Of a stretch of 39,111 bases of DNA, positions 8,878 to 16,508 are shown piece after piece. The DNA is from GWA2-49-15 sp964359085. GTDB lineage: Bacteria > Bdellovibrionota > Bacteriovoracia > Bacteriovoracales > Bacteriovoracaceae. The first letter of the stretch is position 1, and every line of letters begins with the position of its first letter. The stretch covers positions 1 to 39,111 of the forward strand of contig CAYHRT010000005.1 of NCBI GenBank assembly GCA_964359085.1, read 5' to 3'. Position numbers and translations under genes: made by a program. Under the pieces are notes generated by a model, which saw only the letters and a program-made list of their open reading frames with translations, did not search any database and was not told where the DNA came from.

Positions 8878-9445
8878 GCCAACTCATTTCCCCCTGCTCA
8901 CGGCGCAGGATTGCATACACAAGAGTATCACGATAAGCATTTTGCTGAAATATATGTTCACGAAAATGGGCCTCTAACCTCATTCCAAGCCGTTCGGGAA
9001 TTTTTTTTGATCGTTCATTTTCGGGATCACATCTGATTTCTACCCGATTAAACCCTAAGGAAAAAAGTTCTTGAATTAATCTAAAGACCGCTTCGGTAAC
9101 ATGGCCACGACCTTGGAATTCTTGCTTGATCCAATATCCGATCTCGGCACGCGCATGTTCCCAGCATATTGTATGGATTCCAATATTCCCTAAATACTCA
9201 TACTGCTGGTTGTACATACTAAAATCAAACATCTCTGCTCGATCCCATTGACTCAGTGAAGTCTCAATAAATTTAAGCGCATCATCACTGCCATAATTTT
9301 CATGAACCCAGGGAAAAATTGAAATAAATCGTGCGTAATTCTGACGTACCGCTTGGCCCATGATATGGGACTCGGATACCTGATGTCTTTTAAGGGTGAG
9401 TCTAGGGGTCTTCAACTCAACTGAAGGAAATTTCTTATCCACCAT
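8870..9445 (-). CDS. GNAT N-acetyltransferase (RimJ/RimL type)
   Basis: This is a 191-residue protein of the GNAT superfamily, which transfers acetyl groups from acetyl-CoA to amines. The RimJ/RimL-like pattern is visible: TPRLTLKRH near the N-terminus, the strand EYLGNIGIHTICWEHARAEIGYW, and the acetyl-CoA loop IKQEFQGRGHVTEAV (Q/RxxGxG/A site). RVEIRCDPENERSKKIPERLGM follows, typical of the last part of the domain. These proteins modify ribosomal protein N-termini, other proteins, or small amines. The start ATG has GGAG four bases upstream. It is the first gene of the run reading towards 3494, directly overlapping the spermidine synthase-like gene; a polyamine or amino substrate is possible but unproven. 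Confidence 0.87.
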   Translation of the reverse strand: MVDKKFPSVELKTPRLTLKRHQVSESHIMGQAVRQNYARFISIFPWVHENYGSDDALKFIETSLSQWDRAEMFDFSMYNQQYEYLGNIGIHTICWEHARAEIGYWIKQEFQGRGHVTEAVFRLIQELFSLGFNRVEIRCDPENERSKKIPERLGMRLEAHFREHIFQQNAYRDTLVYAILRREQGEMSWHV

Positions 9446-9536
9446 TTTTCTCCGAATAGTTTCCCAATAATCCCTAAGATTCTAACTATTCTTCAGGTAG
9501 TTGATAAGAACGAATATCCTGAGTAGTTTGGTCAAA

Positions 9537-9923
9537 TCAGATCTGATAAACCTTAACGTTCATCTCCTTAAACATTTCAAGGTATGCCTTGAGGGCCTCT
9601 TTCATGGTGTCAAGATTAGAGTCGACATCGCTACACTCGGCCTCATCTTCATCAAATTCTAATTTACCCTTCAACAACTTTTTTTCAATCGCATATTTTT
9701 TTAGCCGTTCAATTGAATTAGTCTGAAATGTTTCAAAATCCTCCTCTGATAGATCATCTGGATTATCAGTTCCTGCCTTTACTAACGCAGGACCTGTGAG
9801 CACTGCCTTCACCGGATCACCGTCCTCATTGATAATGGGCTGCACGCACACGCTATAGAGATCAGCTTTGACCACTCCCATGAAGCATAACTGCACCACC
9901 AATAAAGCAATCATCTTTTTCAT
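9537..9923 (-). CDS. small acidic exported protein, unknown
   Basis: This is a 128-residue protein with a signal peptide (MKKMIALLVVQLCFMGVVKA) followed by a very acidic mature region with clusters such as NPDDLSEEDFETF and EFDEDEAECSDVDSN. Three cysteines are seen: one in the signal region, one in the mature SVCVQP segment and one in EAECSD; the latter two could form a disulfide. The last 30 residues look helical and amphipathic. I recognise no family. A GAGG ribosome site lies upstream of ATG 9923. It is divergent from the SixA gene and stands 91 bp before the GNAT gene on the same strand. I saw no convincing promoter or terminator around it. Confidence 0.7.
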   Translation of the reverse strand: MKKMIALLVVQLCFMGVVKADLYSVCVQPIINEDGDPVKAVLTGPALVKAGTDNPDDLSEEDFETFQTNSIERLKKYAIEKKLLKGKLEFDEDEAECSDVDSNLDTMKEALKAYLEMFKEMNVKVYQI

Positions 9924-10076
9924 AACATCCTCTCAGTCTCAATATAATAAAATAAAATCGGCGGAATATATCACAGTCCAAAAGAACCTGTGCGAGACAG
10001 CGACGACCCTGAATTTTTTACAACTTATTTCTTTAACCAAGACCTTTATACGATTAGAATAAACTCAAGGAGATAT

Positions 10077-10520
10077 ATGTTACTAGCATTAGTTCGTCAC
10101 GGGAAGGCGGCTGAGGCCCAAGAAGATGCAATGCGTCCTCTTTCAACCAAGGGCATTGAACAGGTTTATCAACTGTCGCAGGCGCTCCATAAACAAAAAT
10201 TTAATTTTAATCTCATTTTCCACAGCGGACTCGTGCGTGCCGAACAAACGGCACAAGGCCTCCAAGAGCATGCTTTTTCTCATGCCTCATTGTTACAAAA
10301 AAACGCCCTTAGGCCAGGCAATCCCCCCTTGGAAATTCTCAATGAACTACTGGAAACTTCTGAATCAGTTATCTTGGTTGGCCATATGCCTTTTATGGGA
10401 AAGTTGGCAAATATTCTTGGAGCAGATCGGTGCGATTTTTCTACGGCCGGATGTCTCGTGTTCGAACGAGACTTAAGCAGTACGGCCACTCCCTTCAAAT
10501 TGATTTGGGAGAGAATTTGA
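10077..10520 (+). CDS. sixA: SixA-like phosphohistidine phosphatase
   Basis: This is a 147-residue, single-domain histidine phosphatase. The catalytic LVRHGKA motif is at residues 5-11 and the second catalytic His is in VGHMPFMGKL, with no large inserted lid, as in SixA, which removes phosphate from phospho-His residues of HPt or phosphotransferase proteins. The segments IFHSGLVRAEQTAQGL and DRCDFSTAGCLVFE are also typical. The start is ATG 10077, preceded by an AAGGAG ribosome site; an upstream in-frame ATG at 9990 would add 29 non-conserved residues. The 3' end overlaps the convergent phosphoglycerate-mutase-like gene by 26 bp. The phosphorelay partner is not in the window. Confidence 0.88.
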   Translation: MLLALVRHGKAAEAQEDAMRPLSTKGIEQVYQLSQALHKQKFNFNLIFHSGLVRAEQTAQGLQEHAFSHASLLQKNALRPGNPPLEILNELLETSESVILVGHMPFMGKLANILGADRCDFSTAGCLVFERDLSSTATPFKLIWERI

Positions 10521-11121
10521 GCGGGCCTTCAATACTCCACCCTTCCCGGTTGGAAAATCTCAAAGCATAAATAACACAATTAGGAATTGGCACATGTTTT
10601 ATTTTATTGGTTCCGAGAAAATGCAACAAATTTCTTATCACCCCACCATGGGTTGATATTCCAATTGTCACATACCTTTTCTCCTCGATGACAGTCTGAA
10701 GAAATGTAAGGATACGGGCCACTGATTGACGTTTTGTTTCGCCACCAGGAAATCCAATATCCATCAATGACAAGTCGGTAGACCGAAAGCGTTTCCAAAG
10801 ATCTTCTCCAAAACGTTGTTCAGCATCCAGATAAAGCAATCCTTCCGCTTCTCCAAAATGGGCCTCACGCAATAATTCAGTTCTAATTAAGGAAACATTT
10901 AATGCGGTTGCTACAGCTTGGCCGGTTTCAAGAGCGCGATCTAAATCACTACTATAAATCACTTCCATTGGTACATCAGATAAGTCACGCGCTAATGTTT
11001 GTGCTTCCTCACGGCCTTTTATGTTTAAGGAAATATTTGTGTGTCCTTGAATTCTCTTGTCAACATTCCAGTCTGTTTGCCCATGACGAAAGAGATAGAA
11101 AGTAATAGGGGATTCAGACAT
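10495..11121 (-). CDS. histidine phosphatase family protein (PGM-like)
   Basis: This is a 208-residue member of the phosphoglycerate mutase-like histidine phosphatase family. LFRHGQTDWN near residue 10 carries the phosphorylated His; IYSSDLDRALETGQAVA, LREAHFGEAEGLLY (catalytic acid) and STHGGVIRNLLHFLG (second His) follow. The pattern fits CobC/GpmB-like small-molecule phosphatases or mutases; substrate cannot be told. I start at ATG 11121, preceded by GGGAG seven to eight bases upstream; a start at 11157 would add 12 residues that do not belong to the domain. It overlaps the end of the pseudouridine synthase gene by eight bases, so both are probably one transcript, and it converges with sixA. 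Confidence 0.86.
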   Translation of the reverse strand: MSESPITFYLFRHGQTDWNVDKRIQGHTNISLNIKGREEAQTLARDLSDVPMEVIYSSDLDRALETGQAVATALNVSLIRTELLREAHFGEAEGLLYLDAEQRFGEDLWKRFRSTDLSLMDIGFPGGETKRQSVARILTFLQTVIEEKRYVTIGISTHGGVIRNLLHFLGTNKIKHVPIPNCVIYALRFSNREGWSIEGPLKFSPKSI

Positions 11122-11794
11122 CGTGATCTCCCGAGGTCCACGAGGGCCCGACGCCAAGCTTATCTAGAACTTGCTGAAGTTCAGGTGGGAGAGGGGAGCG
11201 AAATTCATAGTGATTGTTGATCATAGGATTGAAAATTTTTAGATAATGGGCATGAAGAAATATTCTTGCCAATCCAAAATTTTCACGAAAATGCTGATTG
11301 ATTATTCCTTTACCATACCCAGTGTCACCGACAACTTGATGCATTCGCCGTGAAAAATGTCGTCGGATCTGATGTTGTCTTCCTGTTTTTAATTGCACCT
11401 TAACAAGTGTGTATTCCCCATTGCTCCATAGGGGCCAGTACAGTGTTCTGGCGGCTTGTGGTATACCTTTATCATTCTTAAGGGGAAAATTAAACTCACC
11501 ATTGATCTCGACATGACCACGGACAAGGGAGATATATTCCTTTATATTTTTATCACTGTTCCATTCTTCTTTTATCTGAGCTACGACTTCTGAAGACAGA
11601 CCGAAGATGACAATGCCAGAGACAGGACGATCAAGGCGATGAAGGGGGTAGAGATATTTACCGATCTGATTTTTCACAAATTTCATTAGATGAGTTTTCT
11701 CGTTCGAAACGGCTTTATAAGGATGAACAAAAAGTCCGCTGGGCTTTTCGACAGCAACCAGATGGTCATCTTGATAAATAATATTAATATGCAT
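11114..11794 (-). CDS. truC: RluA-family pseudouridine synthase, TruC-like
   Basis: This is a 226-residue pseudouridine synthase of the RluA family without an S4 domain. The opening IIYQDDHLVAVEKPSGLFVHP and the catalytic motif LHRLDRPVSGIVIFG (the Asp of HRLDR is the nucleophile) are clear, as is VQLKTGRQHQIRRHFS near residue 135. The Pro after HRLDR and the short N-terminus resemble TruC, which modifies U65 of certain tRNAs, more than the ribosomal RluA/C/D enzymes; that choice is by resemblance only. It begins 72 bases from the divergent lipoprotein gene at 11867 and is followed, with an eight-base overlap, by a histidine phosphatase gene. Confidence 0.85.
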   Translation of the reverse strand: MHINIIYQDDHLVAVEKPSGLFVHPYKAVSNEKTHLMKFVKNQIGKYLYPLHRLDRPVSGIVIFGLSSEVVAQIKEEWNSDKNIKEYISLVRGHVEINGEFNFPLKNDKGIPQAARTLYWPLWSNGEYTLVKVQLKTGRQHQIRRHFSRRMHQVVGDTGYGKGIINQHFRENFGLARIFLHAHYLKIFNPMINNHYEFRSPLPPELQQVLDKLGVGPSWTSGDHDV

Positions 11795-11802
11795 TTTATT
11801 TC

Positions 11803-11833
11803 TTGTGATTAAGTGTGAAAATTAATCTATAAT
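11803..11833 (+). promoter_or_regulatory. putative sigma-70 promoter for the lipoprotein group
   Basis: A perfect TATAAT is at 11828-11833 in the divergent gap. TTGTGA at 11803-11808 could be the -35 box (4 of 6 matches), although the 19-base spacer is longer than ideal. Transcription would start near 11840, just ahead of the lipoprotein gene. This is a pattern match only. Confidence 0.4.
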
Positions 11834-11866
11834 TATGTTATAGATCCGACAATGAGGTTCCTTCGA

Positions 11867-12880
11867 ATGATGAAATTTTTCTTGGTCTTTTCCATCTTGC
11901 TTCTAATCACTGATTGTAGTTCGACAAGACAAAAATTATTAAACCCTTATTCTCATGTAAAACGATTGCCCTATTGGACCCAAAAAGGCGCTGCAAAGCC
12001 AGGACTCTTGCAAAAAGTCCAAAAAGAAATCCCTGGCGATATTCTGAGCTTTTTGCGTGAGAATAACAAAATGGCCAATTCCACTGATATTCCGGCACCG
12101 TTTGATCTTACAAAAAGGGAATTTGCCTTCATCAACCGTGCTTTGGGGGCGATCCCGGCCGGGATCACTAAACGACTCAATCCCTACCTCAAAGGGATTT
12201 ATTTTGTAGAACATCTTGGAAGTAGTAGTTCTACGGAATATATTTATGATAATCAGGGTCTGCCTCTCTATGCTTTTGTAGTGTTCGATAGAAGTGTTTT
12301 GAAGATCTCCGCCAATGAGTGGTGTTCGCGTGAGGAGCAAAGTCCTTTCCAATTGGTCGACGGTCTTAAATTATCTTGCACCTTGGAAAAAGGGCCTCCC
12401 AACTATGGTGCCTTCCTTTATCTTTTCCTACGCGAATTAGGCCATGTATTTCAGATCAATAATAGCTCTTTTCCGCTTGCACTTGAGGATCAATCTGATC
12501 TGAGTGCAATCCAAGGCACTGATTTTTTCAAGCTTTCATGGCTGGCCGAAAAGGATAATGCGGTTTTACAACAACCTATTCTATTTTCGTCGACATGTAA
12601 TTTTAAATATTCAGTGACCAAAGCATCTTGTGGTCCTCAAGATGCTTTTCTCCTGTATGAGACATTGACAAAAAGTTCGGTTCCCACGGCCCATGGAATT
12701 ACTTCTCCGTCGGAAGATTTCGCTGAAAGTTTTGCCAACTATGTCTATACTCAAATGCTCAAGCAACCCTTTGAAATCGAAATCTCTCAGGGAGATCGAA
12801 AGCTTAGTTATACAGCTTGCTGGGACACTTCTCGCTGTCAAGAAAAAGGCAAGATCATGAAAACACTCCTGGGAAATTAA
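11867..12880 (+). CDS. lipoprotein with degenerate zincin metallopeptidase fold
   Basis: This is a 337-residue predicted lipoprotein: MMKFFLVFSILLLITDC gives a signal peptide whose Cys at about 17 is followed by Ser-Ser. The lipobox has Asp before Cys, which is unusual. The body resembles zinc metallopeptidases in two places: FLRELGHVFQINN near residue 187, where HExxH is expected, and SPSEDFAESFANYV near residue 280, matching the third-ligand Glu helix of gluzincins. The first His is replaced by Arg (RELGH), so zinc binding and catalysis are probably lost. A GAGG at 11854-11857 favours ATG 11867; ATG 11852 is an alternative adding five residues. It leads a group of three lipoprotein genes. 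The fold call is inference. Confidence 0.65.
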   Translation: MMKFFLVFSILLLITDCSSTRQKLLNPYSHVKRLPYWTQKGAAKPGLLQKVQKEIPGDILSFLRENNKMANSTDIPAPFDLTKREFAFINRALGAIPAGITKRLNPYLKGIYFVEHLGSSSSTEYIYDNQGLPLYAFVVFDRSVLKISANEWCSREEQSPFQLVDGLKLSCTLEKGPPNYGAFLYLFLRELGHVFQINNSSFPLALEDQSDLSAIQGTDFFKLSWLAEKDNAVLQQPILFSSTCNFKYSVTKASCGPQDAFLLYETLTKSSVPTAHGITSPSEDFAESFANYVYTQMLKQPFEIEISQGDRKLSYTACWDTSRCQEKGKIMKTLLGN

Positions 12881-12895
12881 AAAGGAATTGTAGGA

Positions 12896-13306
12896 ATGAC
12901 TCATAGATTATTTTCAGCTAAACGAATCTGCGGGTTCGTGCTTTTTGCATCACTGCTCTTTTTCAACAGCTGTGCCAGTTACAAATATTCAAAGCAAACA
13001 AAACTGGTGGCGCTTACTACTGATATTACTCGCGGTCCGTCCATTGGTCCGATTGAAGGTCGTGACTGCCGATGGACACTTTTCGGAATAAATTTGAGTC
13101 AAGGCCCAACTTTAGATCGGGCCATCCAAGATGCCCTCTCACGAACACAGTTGGAAACCATTACGGCAAGTTCAGATTCAGTCACTCCCTCCCCGCCTTC
13201 TGTGAGAATTCGTTATATCAACAATATCAGCACCACCAATGAAGGCTATCATTTAGGTATCGTTGCAAAAAAATGTCTTGTTCTCTCGGGGGTCGGCCAT
13301 TTATGA
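12896..13306 (+). CDS. lipoprotein, possibly TRL-like
   Basis: This is a 136-residue predicted lipoprotein. The signal peptide ends in FFNSC (Cys about 26), a good lipobox. The mature part has GPIEGRDCRWTLFGINLSQG followed by TLDRAIQDAL, a pattern of Gly/Cys loop plus helix that recalls the TRL-like family of small lipoproteins; the match is from memory and weak. A later segment, RIRYINNISTTNEGYHLGIVAKKCLVLSG, gives a second Cys that may pair with the first. AAAGGA lies nine bases before the ATG. The stop codon overlaps the next start as ATGA, so the two small lipoproteins are translationally coupled. Confidence 0.65.
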   Translation: MTHRLFSAKRICGFVLFASLLFFNSCASYKYSKQTKLVALTTDITRGPSIGPIEGRDCRWTLFGINLSQGPTLDRAIQDALSRTQLETITASSDSVTPSPPSVRIRYINNISTTNEGYHLGIVAKKCLVLSGVGHL

Positions 13307-13629
13307 ATATGTTGAGTCTCTTGTTTCTGGTTTTATCTTTTCTATGCAGTTGTGCTCATCGCTTCCCGATCTTACAGGCCGAGATTATATCAATGACAGA
13401 TCAATCCCTTGAGGAGGGTATCTTGCTAGTGGAAATAGGTCCAGTTGATGAGGTATTTTGTCCCACACCGACAAAAGATCCCAATGCGATGGGCATTATT
13501 GATGAACTGATAAAAAATGCCCAACAAAAAAGCGGCGCAGATTTTCTCGGTAAGGCCATTATTTCCGATGAAAATAACGACTGTGTCTCGATTAAGGCGA
13601 TCGCTTTGAAAAAAGTTCAAAAAAAATAG
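13303..13629 (+). CDS. small lipoprotein, unknown
   Basis: This is a 108-residue predicted lipoprotein starting at the ATG of an ATGA overlap with the previous gene. MNMLSLLFLVLSFLCSC gives the signal peptide and lipobox (LCSC). The mature part has GPVDEVFCPTPTKD, then IIDELIKNAQQKSGADFLGKAIIS and a final Cys in NNDCVSIKAIALKK. The order (Gly-Pro-Val/Ile, a Cys, an amphipathic helix, a strand, a second Cys) is like that of the preceding lipoprotein, so the two may be related in fold. An in-frame ATG at 13273 lies inside the previous gene and would lose the signal peptide. It ends ten bases before a convergent gene. Confidence 0.62.
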   Translation: MNMLSLLFLVLSFLCSCAHRFPILQAEIISMTDQSLEEGILLVEIGPVDEVFCPTPTKDPNAMGIIDELIKNAQQKSGADFLGKAIISDENNDCVSIKAIALKKVQKK

Positions 13630-13639
13630 CTCGTCAAAA

Positions 13640-15001
13640 TTACCATAACTTTTTTACTGAAGAAAAAAAGTCGCGATTAAATTTTGGCAGTGTTGCAACT
13701 TTCATGACGACTTTTCCATGTATCTGATCCTCCGATAGAGGAGAGAGATATTCTGCACTTTTTCCCGTGATGGCGGCTAATTCGTGCTTCCCAAGTTTTC
13801 TTTCTTCAATACTTGCAAGCGCACGTCCCTGCTGATCATTCGGCACGTAGTTGAGTTTAACTACTTCGCCTTCGAATCCTGCCATTTTTGCGAGATACTT
13901 TCCTGCTCGATCAGGGTGCAGAATCACCACAATATCCCCATGTTTCAAGGGGAAGTTACACCCTTGACAATTATAGCGGGTATCAACAAGATGAATCGTA
14001 CCGGCAAACTGTCCATAATTTTCAAAATTTTCCAAGGCCATAATAAATTCATATCTATTGAGGTCAAAACAATAAATAGCGCTATAAAACAAGAGACATA
14101 TACTAATGGTGCAGGCATATGCGCCCTTATAAAGCTTAGATTCATAAGACATGTTGCGTTTTTTATCTCTCATATTGTGCTGTAGTTGCTCAAAATCTTT
14201 TTTGTCGATAATTCGTTTTAAGACAAACTGATAGACGCCCCAGAGACCAATATTAGTAATGACAATCAGTTTAAGTCCAATCAAAACGTGTCCAATAACG
14301 GAATGAATCGTCATGCTATGCGCTTGCTGAATATACAAATAAGAAAGAAAGATTGTGGGCAAAAAGGCCAGATGAAAAAAAGCTATCCAAGAATAACGCC
14401 CATAATAACTCTCTTCAAACCGCGCCAATCGATGATCCGAAACAACGAGCTTATTACGAAAAGTGACAAACTCCTCCCATGATAAAAGCTTGGCATTAAA
14501 GCGTAAAATAGCTTCAATAATATATTCGGCCCGCTCAATCATGGTTGATAAGCGATAGACTTTGCCATTGTTGCATTTGATTTTGAAGGTACAAAGTGGG
14601 CCAAATTCCCCACAACTAAGGGAAACTATTTCTTGGAAAAAAATTTTTATCTCGTTTTTTGGCCTAAAGATAATAAAATAATTTTGCGAAGCTTGGAAAG
14701 TTGCTCCCATTACATCCTTAAACAAAACCCAATAACTGATTGCAAGAATAATCAAAAAAAGACCACTATAAATTAGGCAATGGAACGCATTTTCGACTGA
14801 AATTGATATCTTCATTAGAGATTTAGGGTCTGGGAGCGCTAGAGCATATGTTTGGTAGAAGTAATATGAACTGGCCAACAAGAATAAAAGCGCAAACAAA
14901 ATAATGGCTGTTACAATCATCATCCCTAAGCCGCGAAAATGCGAACGGACTTCCAACATTCTAGGCGGGTAGTGAATTTTGCCTCGATTCGTAATATCCA
15001 T
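13640..15001 (-). CDS. membrane protein with S26 signal-peptidase-like periplasmic domain
   Basis: This is a 453-residue protein with about five membrane helices (near residues 25-48, 75-93, 205-225, 233-258 and 295-315). A cytoplasmic stretch around 95-170 alternates like a small PH-like domain. After the last helix comes a 120-residue C-terminal domain predicted to be periplasmic, with the order of type I signal peptidase boxes: LKHGDIVVI, then KYLAKMAGFEGEVVKL (the Lys and Gly of box C), ITGKSAEYLSPLSEDQ (box D-like) and IHGKVVMKV (box E). The usual SxMxPT Ser is absent; NCQGCNFPLKHGD puts Cys there. It may be a Cys-Lys variant or inactive. The start has only a weak ribosome site. It lies 87 bp after the PqiA-like gene. 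Confidence 0.62.
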   Translation of the reverse strand: MDITNRGKIHYPPRMLEVRSHFRGLGMMIVTAIILFALLFLLASSYYFYQTYALALPDPKSLMKISISVENAFHCLIYSGLFLIILAISYWVLFKDVMGATFQASQNYFIIFRPKNEIKIFFQEIVSLSCGEFGPLCTFKIKCNNGKVYRLSTMIERAEYIIEAILRFNAKLLSWEEFVTFRNKLVVSDHRLARFEESYYGRYSWIAFFHLAFLPTIFLSYLYIQQAHSMTIHSVIGHVLIGLKLIVITNIGLWGVYQFVLKRIIDKKDFEQLQHNMRDKKRNMSYESKLYKGAYACTISICLLFYSAIYCFDLNRYEFIMALENFENYGQFAGTIHLVDTRYNCQGCNFPLKHGDIVVILHPDRAGKYLAKMAGFEGEVVKLNYVPNDQQGRALASIEERKLGKHELAAITGKSAEYLSPLSEDQIHGKVVMKVATLPKFNRDFFSSVKKLW

Positions 15002-15088
15002 TACGCGTACACCTTCTTTGAAGTCTTGTCGGAAATATTACAAAATTACTTTAGTCAGAAGTTTTATAATATTAGGCAATGTCATGGC

Positions 15089-15664
15089 TCATAAATTCGC
15101 TTCTTTGGAGAGGTGGGCCTTCACAAAATGCAAAGAAGCGATCGAAATAAGACAGTAGGAGAGAAAGAAATAAAAACCAATCCCCAAGCTTGACTCAAAC
15201 ATGGTGCTGACTGAGACAGGAACAACTAATCCCAGATAGGACACTTCAAAAGTCTTTGCGCTACCTTGTCCTGTGGTAGATAGGTACGCAATAAAAATGG
15301 CCACCACAAAAACATCTGCCATTGACCATTTCCCGATGGTATTTACAAAATTGAAAAATTTTTCTTTCTGGGGCATCTTGGCAAACAGCAAGCCCCACAA
15401 TAACAAAATAACCTTGATAAAGGGAACAAGAACACTAAAGAGCAAAATAAGAAAAGCGACAAAGTTACGATCATCATCGTGCAAGTCCTTCACTGTGCTC
15501 AAGATGGAACGATTTTTGTCTAGTCCAACAGATTTGAACTCACCAATTTTGGCCTTGATTTCGGTGGTGAGGGTGAGCTTAAAAATTGGTTGCACTAAAC
15601 CTGGCACAAGCAACGATAACGAGATGACGATCAATACTAAAGAAATAATTTTGTACTTTGCCAT
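15089..15664 (-). CDS. PqiA-like (paraquat-inducible protein A) membrane protein
   Basis: This is a 191-residue inner-membrane protein with four hydrophobic helices. The hallmark is FFNFVNTIGKWSMADVFVVAIF, matching the conserved GxWSMxDVF segment of PqiA/YebS proteins; VLVPFIKVILLLWGLLF is the preceding helix. E. coli PqiA is about twice this length with two such halves; this is a single half, with no cysteine metal-binding pairs visible at the N-terminus. PqiA-type proteins work with MCE-domain proteins (PqiB) in lipid transport across the envelope, but no MCE gene is visible here. It is flanked on the same strand by the gapped secreted-protein gene 18 bp upstream. Confidence 0.8.
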   Translation of the reverse strand: MAKYKIISLVLIVISLSLLVPGLVQPIFKLTLTTEIKAKIGEFKSVGLDKNRSILSTVKDLHDDDRNFVAFLILLFSVLVPFIKVILLLWGLLFAKMPQKEKFFNFVNTIGKWSMADVFVVAIFIAYLSTTGQGSAKTFEVSYLGLVVPVSVSTMFESSLGIGFYFFLSYCLISIASLHFVKAHLSKEANL

Positions 15665-15682
15665 ATCGGCCCCAAATGAAGA

Positions 15683-15931
15683 TCAATTTCTTAGCGCTGC
15701 CATTTCCTTATCGATCTTGGCACGATCTCGGGCCAANNNNNNNNNNNNNNNNNNNNNNNNNNNNNNNNNNNNNNNNNNNNNNNNNNNNNNNNNNNNNNNN
15801 NNNNNNNNNNNNNNNNNNNNNNNNNNNNNNNNNNNNTCACTGGCGGCACCTACGGCATCTTGAGCGTAGGTAGGCATGAGATTGAGTGCACAAAACAGGA
15901 CTGCGGCATACCTGCCCAACGAAAAACGCAT
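15683..15931 (-). CDS. exported protein of unknown function, interrupted by assembly gap
   Basis: Only the two ends of this gene are visible. The N-terminus MRFSLGRYAAVLFCALNLMP, followed by TYAQDAVGAAS, is a signal peptide and short mature start. After the gap, LARDRAKIDKEMAALRN is charged and helical, possibly coiled coil. The 100 N placeholder hides an unknown length, so the frame across it and the true size cannot be judged; the two ends could in principle belong to different genes. It is first in the run with the PqiA-like and S26-like genes. Confidence 0.45.
   Translation of the reverse strand: MRFSLGRYAAVLFCALNLMPTYAQDAVGAASXXXXXXXXXXXXXXXXXXXXXXXXXXXXXXXXXXLARDRAKIDKEMAALRN
15737..15836. 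other. assembly gap (100 N)
   Basis: Exactly 100 N, the usual placeholder for a scaffold gap of unknown length. It lies inside the small exported-protein gene. Confidence 0.98.
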
Positions 15932-16025
15932 ACAATTCCTAAGGTTGAATACTCCTAATTGTTTTATTCTCGCTTATTTTAGGATTTTTACAAGATATTG
16001 CACGATAGGCGCACCAGGCAGACAA

Positions 16026-16349
16026 CTATACCTGATACATCAGACCAATTTTAAAAATATCTTTTCCAATTTGAGTCATCCAGCGAATTTGTGATGGAAT
16101 CAAAATTTGATTTCCGATTGTAACACGACAAAAACTATTGGAGTCCGGAACCATATCGCTATGAATGATTATGCAGCACCCCTGACTAGATAAATCAAGA
16201 ACCACTCCATACATATCATTAATAGCACTCTCTTCGTTGAGGCCACATTTTAGGTGTGCAATCGTATTGTAGACTGTCATCCGTTCGACACAACGTTGCT
16301 CTTTCCACTGCTTATTCTTCCTAGGCTTGCCCTCAATGACTATATCCAT
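16026..16349 (-). CDS. PilZ domain protein
   Basis: This is a 107-residue single-domain PilZ protein. Both cyclic-di-GMP binding motifs are intact: RxxxR as RCVER at about 19-23, and DLSSQG around residue 53 fitting D/NxSxxG. The barrel continues to a typical end, IRWMTQIGKDIFKIGLMY. PilZ proteins bind cyclic-di-GMP and change the activity of motility, exopolysaccharide or secretion partners. It is 159 bp downstream of the FHA-TonB-like gene on the same strand; that gap holds no clear promoter or terminator, so co-transcription with the glt-like genes is possible but uncertain. Confidence 0.85.
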   Translation of the reverse strand: MDIVIEGKPRKNKQWKEQRCVERMTVYNTIAHLKCGLNEESAINDMYGVVLDLSSQGCCIIIHSDMVPDSNSFCRVTIGNQILIPSQIRWMTQIGKDIFKIGLMYQV

Positions 16350-16508
16350 GATTTCTCCCCAAATTCATACATACAAAAGCTTGGCACCTATATATTTTCG
16401 CAAATTCCATAGATAAGACAACTACAACAATCAGCTAACGATCTAACATATCAATATTACAAGGCAAGTTATGCTCCAAGGGTATTATTGGCCTGCCCAT
16501 AAATTATG

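Noticed and set aside
9990..10076. N-terminal extension of the SixA protein from an upstream ATG
   Set aside because: The extension lacks conserved residues and a ribosome site, whereas AAGGAG precedes the ATG at 10077.
13609..13655. A/T inverted repeat AAAAAAGTT ... AACTTTTTT between convergent genes, as a bidirectional terminator
   Set aside because: The arms are nearly all A/T and the loop is 29 bases, so the hairpin would be weak; it also lies mostly in coding sequence.
15737..15836. Possible frameshift or truncated gene at the N run
   Set aside because: This is a 100 N scaffold placeholder; frame across it carries no information. The same holds for 28472-28571.
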